Assembly: GCA_030038195.1 (NCBI GenBank)
Contig: JASHPJ010000024.1
Coordinates: 38,332-102,331 of the forward strand
Source: Acidobacteriaceae bacterium
Lineage (GTDB): Bacteria > Acidobacteriota > Terriglobia > Terriglobales > Acidobacteriaceae
Reading direction: 5' to 3'
Length of the DNA stretch: 64,000 nt
Shown here: one piece after another, positions 16,154-25,062 of the stretch
Layout of the letters: every line of letters starts with the position of its first letter
Position numbering within the stretch: the stretch's first letter is position 1
Notes under the pieces: generated by a model
Seen by the model: only the letters and a program-made list of their open reading frames with translations
Told to the model about the DNA's origin: nothing
Database searches by the model: none
Program-made: the position numbers and the translations under genes

Positions 16154-18412
16154 TTACCCCACCTCCACCAGCCCATACCGTCTCTGCCACGTATCCTTGA
16201 GCTGTGCTCTCACCCGTGCCCGCTCCACCTCCGTCGCCTCGCTGCCGGAGTCAGCGGTGAACCGGGCTGCTTCCTGCTTGGCCAGTTCCAGCAACTGCCG
16301 GTCGCGCACGATATTGGCCACGCGAAACTCGGGAATGCCGGCCTGACGGGTCCCGAAGAACTCGCCAGGCCCGCGTATGGCCAGGTCGAGCTCGGCCAGT
16401 TCGAATCCATCCTGGGTGCGCACCATGGCGTTGAGCCGCTCTTCGGCCAGCGGTGAGACGCGCGGTCCGGTCATGAGGATGCAGTAGCTCTTGGCCGCGC
16501 CACGGCCCACGCGCCCGCGCAACTGGTGCAACTGCGCCAGGCCGAAGCGCTCGGCATGCTCGATTACCATCACCGTCGCGTTGGGCACGTCCACGCCAAC
16601 CTCGATCACGGTAGTGGCAACCAGCACGTCAATCTCGCCGCGCTGAAACCGCCGCATGATGACTTCCTTCTCGTCCGCGTCCAGACGCCCATGGATCAAC
16701 CCCACGCGCAATCCGGCCAGCGGACCGCTGCTCAGCTTCTCATGCATCTCCACCGCCGATTTGAGTCCCGACTTTGCCTCCGGACTGGCTTCCTGCGCAG
16801 CTTTCGGAAACAGGTGCCCCGTTTTGCCCCGTTTTGCGCTCTTCCGCGCCGGCTCAACCGCCATCGGCTCGTCACGAGAGAAGTCGATCTCCGGCTGGTC
16901 GTCGTGCGTGCCTTCAATCACTGGATAGACCACGTAAACCTGCCGCTTCTGCGCCACCTGCTTGCGCACAAAATCCCACACCTCGGCGGCCCGCTCGTCC
17001 GGAATCCGCCGGGTGACAATCGGCGTGCGTCCCGGCGGCAGCTCGTCGAGCACGCTCAGGTCGAGATCGCCGTAGAGGCTCAGCGCCAGCGTGCGCGGAA
17101 TCGGCGTGGCCGTCATCACCAGCACGTCGGGCTCGGGCTGGTTGGGCTTCTTCATCAGCCGGAACCGCTGCAGCACGCCGAAGCGATGCTGCTCGTCCAC
17201 AACCACCAGCCCCAGCCGGTCGAACTCGACCTTCTCTTCGATCAGCGCGTGCGTGCCGATCACCAGTTGCGCCTCGCCGCGGTTGATAAGGCCGCGGCTC
17301 ATGCGCTTGCGGTCGTCGTCCAGCGAGCCGGTCAGCAGCACCATGCGCGGCTTGCGCGACGACTTTTCCAGCAGCTTGCGCGCCGCCAGAAAATGCTGTG
17401 TGGCCAGGATCTCCGTCGGCGCCATCAGCGCAGCCTGGTATCCGTTTTCCATGGCTACCAGCATGGCCTGCAGCGCCACAATCGTCTTGCCCGAGCCTAC
17501 GTCACCCTGCAGCAGCCGGCGCATCGGGCTGGCCGCGCGCATGTCGGCTACAATCTCGCCCAGCGCGCGCTTCTGCGCCGTCGTGGGATGAAAGGGAAGC
17601 ACTTCGCGCAGCGCCTCGCGCACCTTGTCGGTGGCGGCAAAGGCAATGCCCGCGCGCTCTTTCATCCGCCGCCGCTTCAGTTCCAGCCCCAACTCCAGGA
17701 AAAACAGCTCCTCGAAGATCAGCCGCCGGTGCGCGGGCGTCGAAAACGACTGCAACTGCGCAAATGTCGTGCCTTCCGGCGGAAAGTGTGCCGCGCGCAG
17801 CGCGGTTTCGCGGTCGGGCAGGCCCAGGCGCTCCAGCAGCGCCCGCGGCAGGCACTCGGGGATTGCGCCGCGCAGGGATTCAAGCAGGTTGAAGATGGTC
17901 CTGCGCTGCCAGCGCGAAGCCAGCCGGCTGCCGCCCAGCGACTCGTACACCGGCGTAATGCGCCCCACTTCCAGCAGCCGCGTCTCCGCGTCGTCGCCCT
18001 CGTCCGGCAGCACTTCGAACTGCGGCTGGATCATCTTCAAATTGCTCGACGACCGCGACGGCTCAACCTTGCCGTAGACCGCCACCGCCTGCCCCGGCTG
18101 AAACTTGCCTTCGAGATACGGTGCATGAAACCAGATGCACTTGAGCGCCAGCCGTCCCTGCCCGAGTGTCAGCTCGAATAGCGGCGCGCGCCGCGTGCGC
18201 AACAGCGCCGACCCGCGCACCTCGGCAATCACGCTGGCCACCTCACCTGCCTTCAGCTCGTCCAGGCTGCGCGGATTCTGCCGGTCCTCGTAGCGAAAGG
18301 GCAGGTGATAGAGCAGGTCCTCGGCGGTCTGGATGCCTTTGGCGGCAAGCATCTGGGCCACCCGCGGGCCCACGCCGCGCACATACATCACCTGGGTCTC
18401 AAGGCCGGGCAC
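16154..18412 (-). CDS. recG: ATP-dependent DNA helicase RecG
   Basis: RecG remodels stalled replication forks and branch-migrates Holliday junctions. The 752-residue protein starts with a helix-hairpin-like region (VRGVGPRVAQMLAAKGI), followed by the OB-fold wedge domain (about 55-160). The SF2 helicase core then shows motif I LLQGDVGSGKT, the DEQH box (VVDEQHRFG), TATPIPRTLALSLYG, and the C-terminal block ATTVIEVGVDVPNATVMVIEHAERFGLAQLHQLRGRVGRG. Between YVVYPVIEGTHDD and LAGLRVGLIHGRL there is a basic, low-complexity insertion of roughly 35 residues (ARKSAKRGKTGHLFPKAAQ) absent from typical RecG. The gene stands alone. Confidence 0.95.
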   Translation of the reverse strand: MPGLETQVMYVRGVGPRVAQMLAAKGIQTAEDLLYHLPFRYEDRQNPRSLDELKAGEVASVIAEVRGSALLRTRRAPLFELTLGQGRLALKCIWFHAPYLEGKFQPGQAVAVYGKVEPSRSSSNLKMIQPQFEVLPDEGDDAETRLLEVGRITPVYESLGGSRLASRWQRRTIFNLLESLRGAIPECLPRALLERLGLPDRETALRAAHFPPEGTTFAQLQSFSTPAHRRLIFEELFFLELGLELKRRRMKERAGIAFAATDKVREALREVLPFHPTTAQKRALGEIVADMRAASPMRRLLQGDVGSGKTIVALQAMLVAMENGYQAALMAPTEILATQHFLAARKLLEKSSRKPRMVLLTGSLDDDRKRMSRGLINRGEAQLVIGTHALIEEKVEFDRLGLVVVDEQHRFGVLQRFRLMKKPNQPEPDVLVMTATPIPRTLALSLYGDLDLSVLDELPPGRTPIVTRRIPDERAAEVWDFVRKQVAQKRQVYVVYPVIEGTHDDQPEIDFSRDEPMAVEPARKSAKRGKTGHLFPKAAQEASPEAKSGLKSAVEMHEKLSSGPLAGLRVGLIHGRLDADEKEVIMRRFQRGEIDVLVATTVIEVGVDVPNATVMVIEHAERFGLAQLHQLRGRVGRGAAKSYCILMTGPRVSPLAEERLNAMVRTQDGFELAELDLAIRGPGEFFGTRQAGIPEFRVANIVRDRQLLELAKQEAARFTADSGSEATEVERARVRAQLKDTWQRRYGLVEVG

Positions 18413-18560
18413 AGAATGGATGCTAAATGGCGAGCGCAGCGTGCCACAAACCGGAGACCCGCGCAGCGATTGTCTTCAGATCGCCGTGTGGGTGGTTCGT
18501 TCCCCGGTCGAAGCAGCCGGGCGCAGGGGAAAGGATCCGGCAAAAATTCTGCCGGAAGCC

Positions 18561-18660
18561 TCACGCGGTCGCCTCGGCCTGGGCAAAGGTTAGCGCCAGC
18601 ACCGTGCTGTCGTCTTCCTGCCCGAAGGCCGCTAGCATGCCCGGCTCCGCAGCTTGAGCG
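18561..18660 (-). pseudogene. Degenerate C-terminal remnant of a SpoIIE/PP2C phosphatase
   Basis: On the minus strand one frame reads AAFGQEDDSTVLALTFAQAEATA followed by a stop. This matches the extreme C-terminus of SpoIIE-type phosphatases, including the intact one at 30519-32681 (SFGQEDDITVLTVRRLAQ). No upstream phosphatase motifs (GGDFF, GDVAGKG, SDGVVEA) are found in the remaining few hundred bases, so only a fragment is left. It lies in the 552-bp gap 18413-18964. The rest of that gap shows no supportable gene, apart from a CTGATCC-type heptamer trace near 18898. Confidence 0.55.
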
Positions 18661-18964
18661 CACAGGCCGCACGCAGGGAACAACGCAAGCAGAGAGAGCA
18701 CTGCGGCCCGACGCGTCCAGCACCTCGGCAGAAACAAAAAGTGAGCATCGCTCGGGGGAAGCCGTCCTGTCGGAGATGCTGAGATGCTGCGTCAGAAACA
18801 CGGCCGTTTTTCAGGTAGCGTGTGTCGAATCAGGACGAACCTGCGGAACAGCGGCACTCAGGAATAGGTAGAATTTTATACTACGATCGCCCTGCCCCCT
18901 GATCCCTGACCGTCGTCCTGTATGTTTATATGCGTTGCAAATTTGCCTTGGGAGTTGCGTTCAA

Positions 18965-20329
18965 ATGCAGACCTACGATCGCAGAAGTTTCCTTAAAGCC
19001 GCCGGAGCCACATCGGCCAGCATGGCGCTGGCCGGCAGAATCCACGCGCTCGAAGCCCCCGAAAGCGTCCTCGAGAGCGCGCAGGCCACGCCCATCGCGG
19101 CCAATGACCACATCCAGATTGCGCTCATCGGCGCCGGCGGCCAGGGCCAGTATGATACGCGGATCGCCACCCAGGTCCCCGGCGTCAAGCTGGTCGCCGT
19201 GGCCGACTGCTACAACGGCCGCCTCGAGCACTGCAAAGAGGTTTGGGGCAGCGACATTCAGACCACCCGCGACTACAGCGAAATCCTCGCCCGCAAAGAC
19301 ATCGATGCTGTCATCATCGGCACGCCCGACCACTGGCACAAGCAGGCCAGCGTAGACGCCATGAAGGCCGGCAAAGACGTCTACTGCGAAAAGCCCATGA
19401 TCCACCTCTACTCCGACGGGCCGGAGATCATCGCCACGGCGCAGTCCACCGGCCGCATCATCCAGATCGGCAGCCAGCGCGTAAGCTCCGCGATCTACGT
19501 CAAGGCGAAGGAGTTGCTCGCGTCCGGCGCCATCGGCGAGCTCAACATGGTCACCGCGCACTGGGACCGCAACTCGGCCATCGGCGCGTGGGATTATACC
19601 GTTCCGCTCGACGCCTCGCCCGAAACCTGCGACTGGCCGCGCTTCCTGGGCACCGCGCCGAAGATTCCCTTCAACCCCGAGCAGTTCTTCCAGTGGCGCA
19701 AGTGGAAGGCCTACGGCAGCGGCGTGGCCGGCGACCTGTTCGTGCACCTGTTCAGCGGAACGCACTTCATCACCGGCTCGCATGGGCCCACCCGCGGCAT
19801 GGCCACCGGCGGCCTGCGCTTCTGGAAAGACGGCCGCGACGTGCCCGATGTGATGCTGGGACTCTTCGACTATCGCGAAGGCTTCAACCTGAGCCTGCGC
19901 GTGAACTTCGTGGATGGCGGCGAAGAAAGTGAAGGGTTGGTCTTTACCGGCTCGGAGGGCACGCTGGAAATTGCCGGCAACTCGGTCAGCGTGAACCGCG
20001 TGCCACGCGAGAAAGCGCCCGGCTACTCCATCGGCACGTTCACTGAGGCCATGCAGAAACAGATTCTGGCCGAGTACGAAAAGAAGTATCCGCAGCGGCA
20101 TCCCGAGGGCGAGCCGCCCGCGGGATACGAGAAGTATGTGGCGCCGGCCGGCTATAGCGACAGCTACGACCACCTCAGGAACTTCTTCGCTTCCGTCCGC
20201 TCGCGTCAGCCGGTGGTGGAAGACGCGGTCTTCGGCTTCCGCGCGGCAGGCGCGGCGCTGCTGAGCAACCTCAGCATGGAGCGCGGCGCGGTAGTGCAGT
20301 GGGACCCGGACGCAATGAAGCTGCTCTAG
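18965..20329 (+). CDS. Tat-exported Gfo/Idh/MocA-family oxidoreductase
   Basis: This is an NAD(P)-dependent sugar/inositol-type oxidoreductase of 454 residues. The N-terminus YDRRSFLKAAGATSASMALAG is a twin-arginine signal, as in many acidobacterial, planctomycete and Bacteroidetes members. The Rossmann fold follows (IALIGAGGQGQYDTRI), with the family EKPM motif at the end of the nucleotide-binding domain (DVYCEKPM). The C-terminal substrate domain runs to about residue 440. The start at MQTYDRRS is preceded by GGGAG; the track's version adds 10 residues. The stop TAG coincides with the left end of a MITE-like element. The substrate is unknown; exported members often act on glycans or their nucleotide-free sugars. 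Confidence 0.9.
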   Translation: MQTYDRRSFLKAAGATSASMALAGRIHALEAPESVLESAQATPIAANDHIQIALIGAGGQGQYDTRIATQVPGVKLVAVADCYNGRLEHCKEVWGSDIQTTRDYSEILARKDIDAVIIGTPDHWHKQASVDAMKAGKDVYCEKPMIHLYSDGPEIIATAQSTGRIIQIGSQRVSSAIYVKAKELLASGAIGELNMVTAHWDRNSAIGAWDYTVPLDASPETCDWPRFLGTAPKIPFNPEQFFQWRKWKAYGSGVAGDLFVHLFSGTHFITGSHGPTRGMATGGLRFWKDGRDVPDVMLGLFDYREGFNLSLRVNFVDGGEESEGLVFTGSEGTLEIAGNSVSVNRVPREKAPGYSIGTFTEAMQKQILAEYEKKYPQRHPEGEPPAGYEKYVAPAGYSDSYDHLRNFFASVRSRQPVVEDAVFGFRAAGAALLSNLSMERGAVVQWDPDAMKLL

Positions 20330-20580
20330 TGTCCTGAGTCTAAGATTCGTAATATAAATACTGCTGTTATCCTGAGTCCCCCTGGACGTATCCGTCCACG
20401 GAAAAGGATGAAGCTCGCCGCGTGCCAACAACCTCGCTCCCAGAGGGAGCCATCGAAGTGAGCCCAGGGTACAGTCCGGCGCGCAGCGCGGACCGAACCC
20501 TGGGAGAAGCAAGCCAAGGCCCAAGCCAGTCCCGTAGGGGCGACCGAACAGCCTCCACGAATTTCAGATTCACCATACTA
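20327..20580. mobile_element. MITE-like element, family A copy 2 (degenerate right end)
   Basis: About 254 bp, TA-flanked. The left end GTGTCCTGAGTCTAAGATTC matches family A. The right end reads, on the opposite strand, GTATGGTGAATCTGAAATTC, the second end type also seen in the 44152 copy. The TA at the left junction is the first two bases of the upstream gene's TAG stop. Removing the element and one TA restores TAG. The remaining bases to 20664 hold nothing I can name. Confidence 0.7.
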
Positions 20581-20664
20581 GGGTTAACAGACCCTGAAGC
20601 AGCAGGGGCGCACGCAACAAGCCCCCGAGGGCGAGCGCCCGGCACGCTCTTCTCCAGCAGCGGC

Positions 20665-21966
20665 TCAGGCGCTCGCGGGAAAATAAGCCTCAATCGCGCG
20701 TTGCAGCGCGATGCGATCGACGTGCGGATCCTTGCCCTCGTAGCGCGCGGCCCAGCACACCTGGTTCACAATGTCGCGCGGATAGCAGGAGCGCAGCTCC
20801 TGGCCGAGCGCATCGCGGATGTACGAGATAAGGCTGCGCGGAATCTCGGGATCGTAGGAGACCTGCTTTTCCGATGCAACGCGGCGGAAGATCTCAGAGA
20901 ACTGCTCGTCGTTCACTTCGCCGATGCGGATCTTGGTATGAATGCGGCGCAGGAAGGCGGGGTCCACCAGGTCGGCGGGATTGCAGTTGGAGGCGAAGAC
21001 GACCAGCATCTCGAAGGGGACTTCGAGCTTCTTTCCGCCCACCAGCGTCAGGAAATCCTTGCGGCGGTCGAGCGGAACGATCCAGCGGTTGAGCAGCTCA
21101 TCGGGCCGGATGCGCTGGCGGCCGAAATCGTCAATGATGAAGACGCCGTTGTTGGCCTTGAGCTGCGCCGGAGCCACGTAAAACTTGCTCACCGGGTTGA
21201 ACTGCATGTCGAGCATCTCGCCCGTCAGCTCGCCGCCCACCATGACGGCCGGCCGCCGGCAAAGCACCCAGCGCGCATCGCAGTTGGCGGGCGCCTGGTC
21301 GGCCTGCTGGTGAATCGACGGATCGAAGACGGTAATGATCTGGCCGTCGACTTCCATGGCGTAGGGAATCCACACCTCGTCTGCGGCGAGGACGCGAGAG
21401 AGGACCTCGGCGATGGTGGTTTTGCCGGCCCCTGCAGGACCGTAGAGGAAAATGGAAGTGCCGGAGTTGAGAGCGGTGCCGAAGCGATCCAGGGTGTCTT
21501 CGTCGATGACCAGATGGCTGAAGGCGCGGCGGACATCGACCGCGTGCACTGAGACCTTTTGCACGCTTTGTTTCTTCACCTGGTTGACGTAGCTTTCAAA
21601 GGCCACCGGGGCGGCGCCCACATACTGGCTCTGTTGCAGCAGTTCCATGGCGCGCGCGCGGCCCTGCGAGGTGATGGCGATCTGCGGAATATTGCTGGTC
21701 ATGCCGGTTACCTGGCAGAAGGTCTGTGCGCGGAGCTTGCAGAAGAGTTCGTCGGTTACCTCGTAGCCAAGACGCAGCCTGTCAGAGAGCTCGATGACGG
21801 AGAGAGCGCCGGACAAATAGAGAATCTTTAATATAAGGTCTTCCAGAACGGATTGGCGGACATCGAGTTCTGCAAGGTTGCGCGGCTTGTTTTCGGGCCC
21901 GGAAACATTTGTGGGAATTGGCCCGAAATCAAACTCGTAATCCTGCATGGATAGGACAGTAGCCAT
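20665..21966 (-). CDS. AAA+ ATPase with N-terminal helical/winged-helix-like domain, function unknown
   Basis: A 433-residue cytoplasmic ATPase. Residues 30-115 look like a winged-helix-type domain (LEDLILKILYLSGALSVIELSDRLRLGYEVTDELFCKLRAQ). A AAA+ module follows: Walker A LYGPAGAGKTT (about 172-182), Walker B GVFIIDDFG, sensor-1 VVFASNCNP, and an arginine-rich RRIHTKIRIGEV region. The C-terminal part ends in a small helical lid (SCYPRDIVNQVCWAARYEG). It resembles predicted ATPases with chaperone-like architecture that are frequent in Acidobacteria, often near pilus or secretion genes; no such neighbours are here. A good AGGAG precedes the ATG. The role is unknown. Confidence 0.8.
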   Translation of the reverse strand: MATVLSMQDYEFDFGPIPTNVSGPENKPRNLAELDVRQSVLEDLILKILYLSGALSVIELSDRLRLGYEVTDELFCKLRAQTFCQVTGMTSNIPQIAITSQGRARAMELLQQSQYVGAAPVAFESYVNQVKKQSVQKVSVHAVDVRRAFSHLVIDEDTLDRFGTALNSGTSIFLYGPAGAGKTTIAEVLSRVLAADEVWIPYAMEVDGQIITVFDPSIHQQADQAPANCDARWVLCRRPAVMVGGELTGEMLDMQFNPVSKFYVAPAQLKANNGVFIIDDFGRQRIRPDELLNRWIVPLDRRKDFLTLVGGKKLEVPFEMLVVFASNCNPADLVDPAFLRRIHTKIRIGEVNDEQFSEIFRRVASEKQVSYDPEIPRSLISYIRDALGQELRSCYPRDIVNQVCWAARYEGKDPHVDRIALQRAIEAYFPASA

Positions 21967-22213
21967 CTTGGTCTCCTGGATGTGTTTACCAATTTACTTC
22001 CTCCCCTCGATTTCTACATGGTTCTTTGGTCGGCACGGTCGTCCCCCTTTAGTCGTAGCGCAGCCCGGTTTTCGAGAGCTCTTCGCCCCCACGGAGCGCA
22101 CCGGTCCGCCGGCAAGGGTGCGCCGCGCGAAGCGGCGCCTTTGTTAAACTGCTCCCAGGCCGGATGCGGTGTGAATAGATCGTGAACAGGAGTGGCATAT
22201 CTCCGGAGAATCC

Positions 22214-23116
22214 ATGCCAGTTGTAGAACTCGAGGCAGTCACCAAGGCCTACGATCACAAGGTTGCCGTCCATGACCTGAGCCTGTCGATTGAGGCCGGA
22301 CAGATGTTCGGCCTGCTGGGCCCCAACGGAGCCGGCAAGACTAGCTCCATCCGCATGATGATGGGCATTACCATGCCCGATGCGGGGCGCGTTGAGCTCT
22401 TTGGCAGGCCATTTGACCGCCGCAGCCTCGACCGCGTCGGCTATCTGCCCGAAGAGCGCGGCCTTTACAAGAAGATGAAGGTCCTGGAGCAGCTCATCTT
22501 CTTTGGCCAGTTGCATGGGCTGCCGCGGGAAGAAGCCCGCCACCGCGCGCTCGACTGGACCACACGCCTGGAAATCACTGCTGCGCTCGACAAAAAAACG
22601 CAGGAGCTCTCCAAGGGCATGCAGCAGAAGATCCAGTTCATCGCCACGCTGCTTCACGATCCCGGCCTCGTCGTGATGGATGAGCCATTCAGCGGCCTCG
22701 ATCCGGTCAACGCTACGCTCCTGCAGGACGCGCTGCTGGAGCTGAAAGCCCGCGGCAAGGCGATTCTGTTTTCCACCCATCGCATGGACCAGGTAGAGAA
22801 GCTCTGCGACTCCATCTGTCTCATCAACAACGGCGAGGCCGTGCTCTCCGGCAGGATGCGCGAGATCAAGAGCCGCTATGAGCGCAATCGCGTGATTGTC
22901 GAGTTCGAAGGAAGCTCCGATTTCCTCAAGTGCGAAGAGATCGCTGAAGCCAACAACTACTCCGGCCATGCAGAAATCAAGCTCAAGCCGCACGGCGACG
23001 CGCAAAAGCTGCTTCACCTGGCCGCTGGCATGGCCACCATCTACCGCTTTGAGCTGGTTGAGCCTTCGCTCGAAGAGATCTTCATCCAGACCGTGGGAGG
23101 CAAGGCCGATGCGTAA
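22214..23116 (+). CDS. ABC transporter ATP-binding protein (NatA-like)
   Basis: A 300-residue nucleotide-binding subunit with Walker A LGPNGAGKTS, the Q-loop region YLPEERGLYKKM (the YLPEERGLY motif is typical of NatA/sodium-exporter ATPases), a signature-like ELSKGMQQKI, Walker B LVVMDEPFSGLDP and the H-loop FSTHRMDQVE. The C-terminal ~90 residues form the extra domain common in this subgroup (LVEPSLEEIFIQTVGG). CCGGAG precedes the ATG. The permease start overlaps its stop by 8 bp. The substrate may be Na+ or another ion, an inference from subgroup resemblance only. Confidence 0.9.
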   Translation: MPVVELEAVTKAYDHKVAVHDLSLSIEAGQMFGLLGPNGAGKTSSIRMMMGITMPDAGRVELFGRPFDRRSLDRVGYLPEERGLYKKMKVLEQLIFFGQLHGLPREEARHRALDWTTRLEITAALDKKTQELSKGMQQKIQFIATLLHDPGLVVMDEPFSGLDPVNATLLQDALLELKARGKAILFSTHRMDQVEKLCDSICLINNGEAVLSGRMREIKSRYERNRVIVEFEGSSDFLKCEEIAEANNYSGHAEIKLKPHGDAQKLLHLAAGMATIYRFELVEPSLEEIFIQTVGGKADA

Positions 23117-24356
23117 TATGCTGCTCGTTGCCCGGCGCGAGTACCTTGAGCAGATACGCGGCCGCGCCTTTCGTTTTTCCACGGTCCTGGTGCCGGCACT
23201 GGTTATCGCCCTGCTGGGCGTGAGCGCCTTCACCGGCCGCAAGATGGGCGCCGGCAGGCACATCGTCGTTGCCGCCGACAATGCCGCCCTCGCCTCCGAC
23301 ATCCGTTCCAGCCTGCTCGACGACAAGAAGGCGCGCTACACCGTTGACGTCGTCGCTCCCCTTACCGACGAGGATCGCGCCCGGCTCCTCGCGCGCGTTG
23401 CAGACAAATCCATTGATGGGCTGCTCACCGTCACCGGCTCGGCTTCCGGCGCGCCGCGCGTGACTTACACCTCGGTGTCCAGGGCCGACCTGATGGACAC
23501 CTCGCTGCTCAAGACCGCCGTCACCTATGGCCTGCTCGATCTCCGCCTCACCCAGCGCGGAATGACTCCGGAACAGGCTCGCTCACTCGTCGAAAGCGTT
23601 CCCATTGAAACGCTGCAGGTCTCGAAAGATGGCAAGACCGGCAAGAGCGAGGGCATGGCGCCGTTCTACAAGGCCACGTTCATGACCTTTCTCATGACCA
23701 TGCCCATCCTGCTTTATGGTCTCGACATGGCCCGCTCCATCGTGGAAGAAAAAAACTCGCGCATCTTTGAGGTGATGCTTTCCGTCACCCGCGCCGACGA
23801 TCTGCTCACCGGCAAGCTGCTCGGCGTGGGCGCCGTCGGGCTCACCCAGATCGCCATCTGGGTTGCAGCCGCAGCCCTGCTCAGCGGCTCGGCGCTGCTC
23901 CAGCCTCTGCTCAGCGGAGACGTCAAGATTCACTTCTCCTGGCTGGAGGCAGTCTTCTTTCCCATCTACTTCGTGCTGGGATTTTTCCTCTACAGCGCCT
24001 TCTTCTCCGGCCTCGCCGCCACCTGTGAGACTGCACAGGACCTGCAGATGTACGTCTCGCTGGCCGTCGTGCCCACCTGGACCAGCTTCGCCATCCTGCC
24101 CTTTCTGCTCAATAATCCCAGCTCGCCGTGGGTGGTTGCCGCGTCCATTTTTCCTCCAACTGCTCCGCTGGTGATGGTGCCGCGCATCGGCCTGCTGGCG
24201 CCGCCCGCCTGGCAGATCGCGCTTTCTCTCGCCGCTCTGCTCGCCGCCATCTGGGCCGTGATCTGGGTTGCATCGCGGCTCTATCGCGTAGGCATCCTCA
24301 TGTATGGCAAGCGCGCCACGCTGCCCGAGCTGCTGCGCTGGCTGCGCTACAGCTAA
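23109..24356 (+). CDS. ABC-2 transporter permease (NatB-like)
   Basis: The membrane subunit, about 415 residues. It starts MRNMLLVARREYLEQIRGRAFRFS, a form characteristic of NatB-type permeases. TM1 (VLVPALVIALLGVSAF) is followed by an extracytoplasmic domain of about 190 residues. A C-terminal bundle of about five helices begins at FMTFLMTMPILLYGLDMARSIVEEKNSRIFEVMLS, whose EEK..R..EVMLS loop is the family signature. The track ORF beginning at 22896 is out-of-frame with the ATPase and its first 71 residues are spurious. It overlaps the ATPase gene by 8 bp and is likely co-expressed. Confidence 0.9.
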   Translation: MRNMLLVARREYLEQIRGRAFRFSTVLVPALVIALLGVSAFTGRKMGAGRHIVVAADNAALASDIRSSLLDDKKARYTVDVVAPLTDEDRARLLARVADKSIDGLLTVTGSASGAPRVTYTSVSRADLMDTSLLKTAVTYGLLDLRLTQRGMTPEQARSLVESVPIETLQVSKDGKTGKSEGMAPFYKATFMTFLMTMPILLYGLDMARSIVEEKNSRIFEVMLSVTRADDLLTGKLLGVGAVGLTQIAIWVAAAALLSGSALLQPLLSGDVKIHFSWLEAVFFPIYFVLGFFLYSAFFSGLAATCETAQDLQMYVSLAVVPTWTSFAILPFLLNNPSSPWVVAASIFPPTAPLVMVPRIGLLAPPAWQIALSLAALLAAIWAVIWVASRLYRVGILMYGKRATLPELLRWLRYS

Positions 24357-24366
24357 AATTAACGTA

Positions 24367-25062
24367 GTGACCACGCAAGCCAGCCCCAGATTCACCTTTA
24401 GCCAGCGCCTCACCCTCGCCCTTGTTCCGCGCATCGTCTGGGCTCTGCTCCGGCTGGTCGGTCTCACTTGGCGTTTCCAGGTCATTGCCGAAGCAGATGC
24501 AACGCCGCTGCCCGGCGGCGCCGGCGCGGGCGCTGAAGTCTTTGCCTTCTGGCATCAGTGCGTGCTGCCCTGCGCCATCTACTTCCGCCGCACCGGCGCC
24601 ACCATCCTCATCAGCCGCAGCTTTGACGGCGAGCTCATCACCCGCATCCTCGCCCTCTTCGGCTTTCGCGCCGTGCGCGGATCAAGCTCGCGCGGCGCCC
24701 GCGAAGGACTGCTCGGCTTGAAGCAGGCCATCGAGAGCGGCCATCCCGCCATCTTCACTGCCGACGGCCCGCGCGGTCCCATCTATCGCGCCAAGATGGG
24801 CCCTATCAAGCTGGCGCAGTTGACCGGCGCGCGCATCGGCTCATTTCATCTCGAGCCGAAGCATGCCTGGCGCATGCATTCCTGGGATCGCTTCCTGGTG
24901 CCATGGCCTTTCACCCGCATCGTAGTGAGCTGGTCGCGCTGGACGCAGGTGCCTGCCGATCTGCCTGAAGCTGATTTCGAATCGAAGCGCGAAGAGCTCG
25001 ACGCCGCTATCGAGCGCGCGCGCCTCAACGCGCTCGCGCATCTCGGAAAGGCCGCGCAATGA
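24367..25062 (+). CDS. DUF374 lysophospholipid acyltransferase-family protein
   Basis: A 231-residue membrane-associated acyltransferase-like protein. It contains [10 protein letters not shown] (the HxxxxD-like region, with His in WHQ), [25 protein letters not shown] and [16 protein letters not shown], the DUF374 hallmark (DGPRGP). The family is related to LpxL/PlsC acyltransferases and probably acylates a lipid A precursor or phospholipid. The start is a GTG just after the permease stop (gap about 10 bp); no strong ribosome site is visible. The stop overlaps the queA start in ATGA. The specific acceptor is unknown. Confidence 0.85.
   Translation: MTTQASPRFTFSQRLTLALVPRIVWALLRLVGLTWRFQVIAEADATPLPGGAGAGAEVFAFWHQCVLPCAIYFRRTGATILISRSFDGELITRILALFGFRAVRGSSSRGAREGLLGLKQAIESGHPAIFTADGPRGPIYRAKMGPIKLAQLTGARIGSFHLEPKHAWRMHSWDRFLVPWPFTRIVVSWSRWTQVPADLPEADFESKREELDAAIERARLNALAHLGKAAQ

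Noticed and set aside
16526-18181. 551-residue plus-strand ORF opposite recG
   Set aside because: Antisense shadow of recG; Arg/His/Gln-rich, no family features.
22049-23326. 425-residue minus ORF opposite the NatA-like ATPase
   Set aside because: The opposite frame has all ABC ATPase motifs; this one has none.
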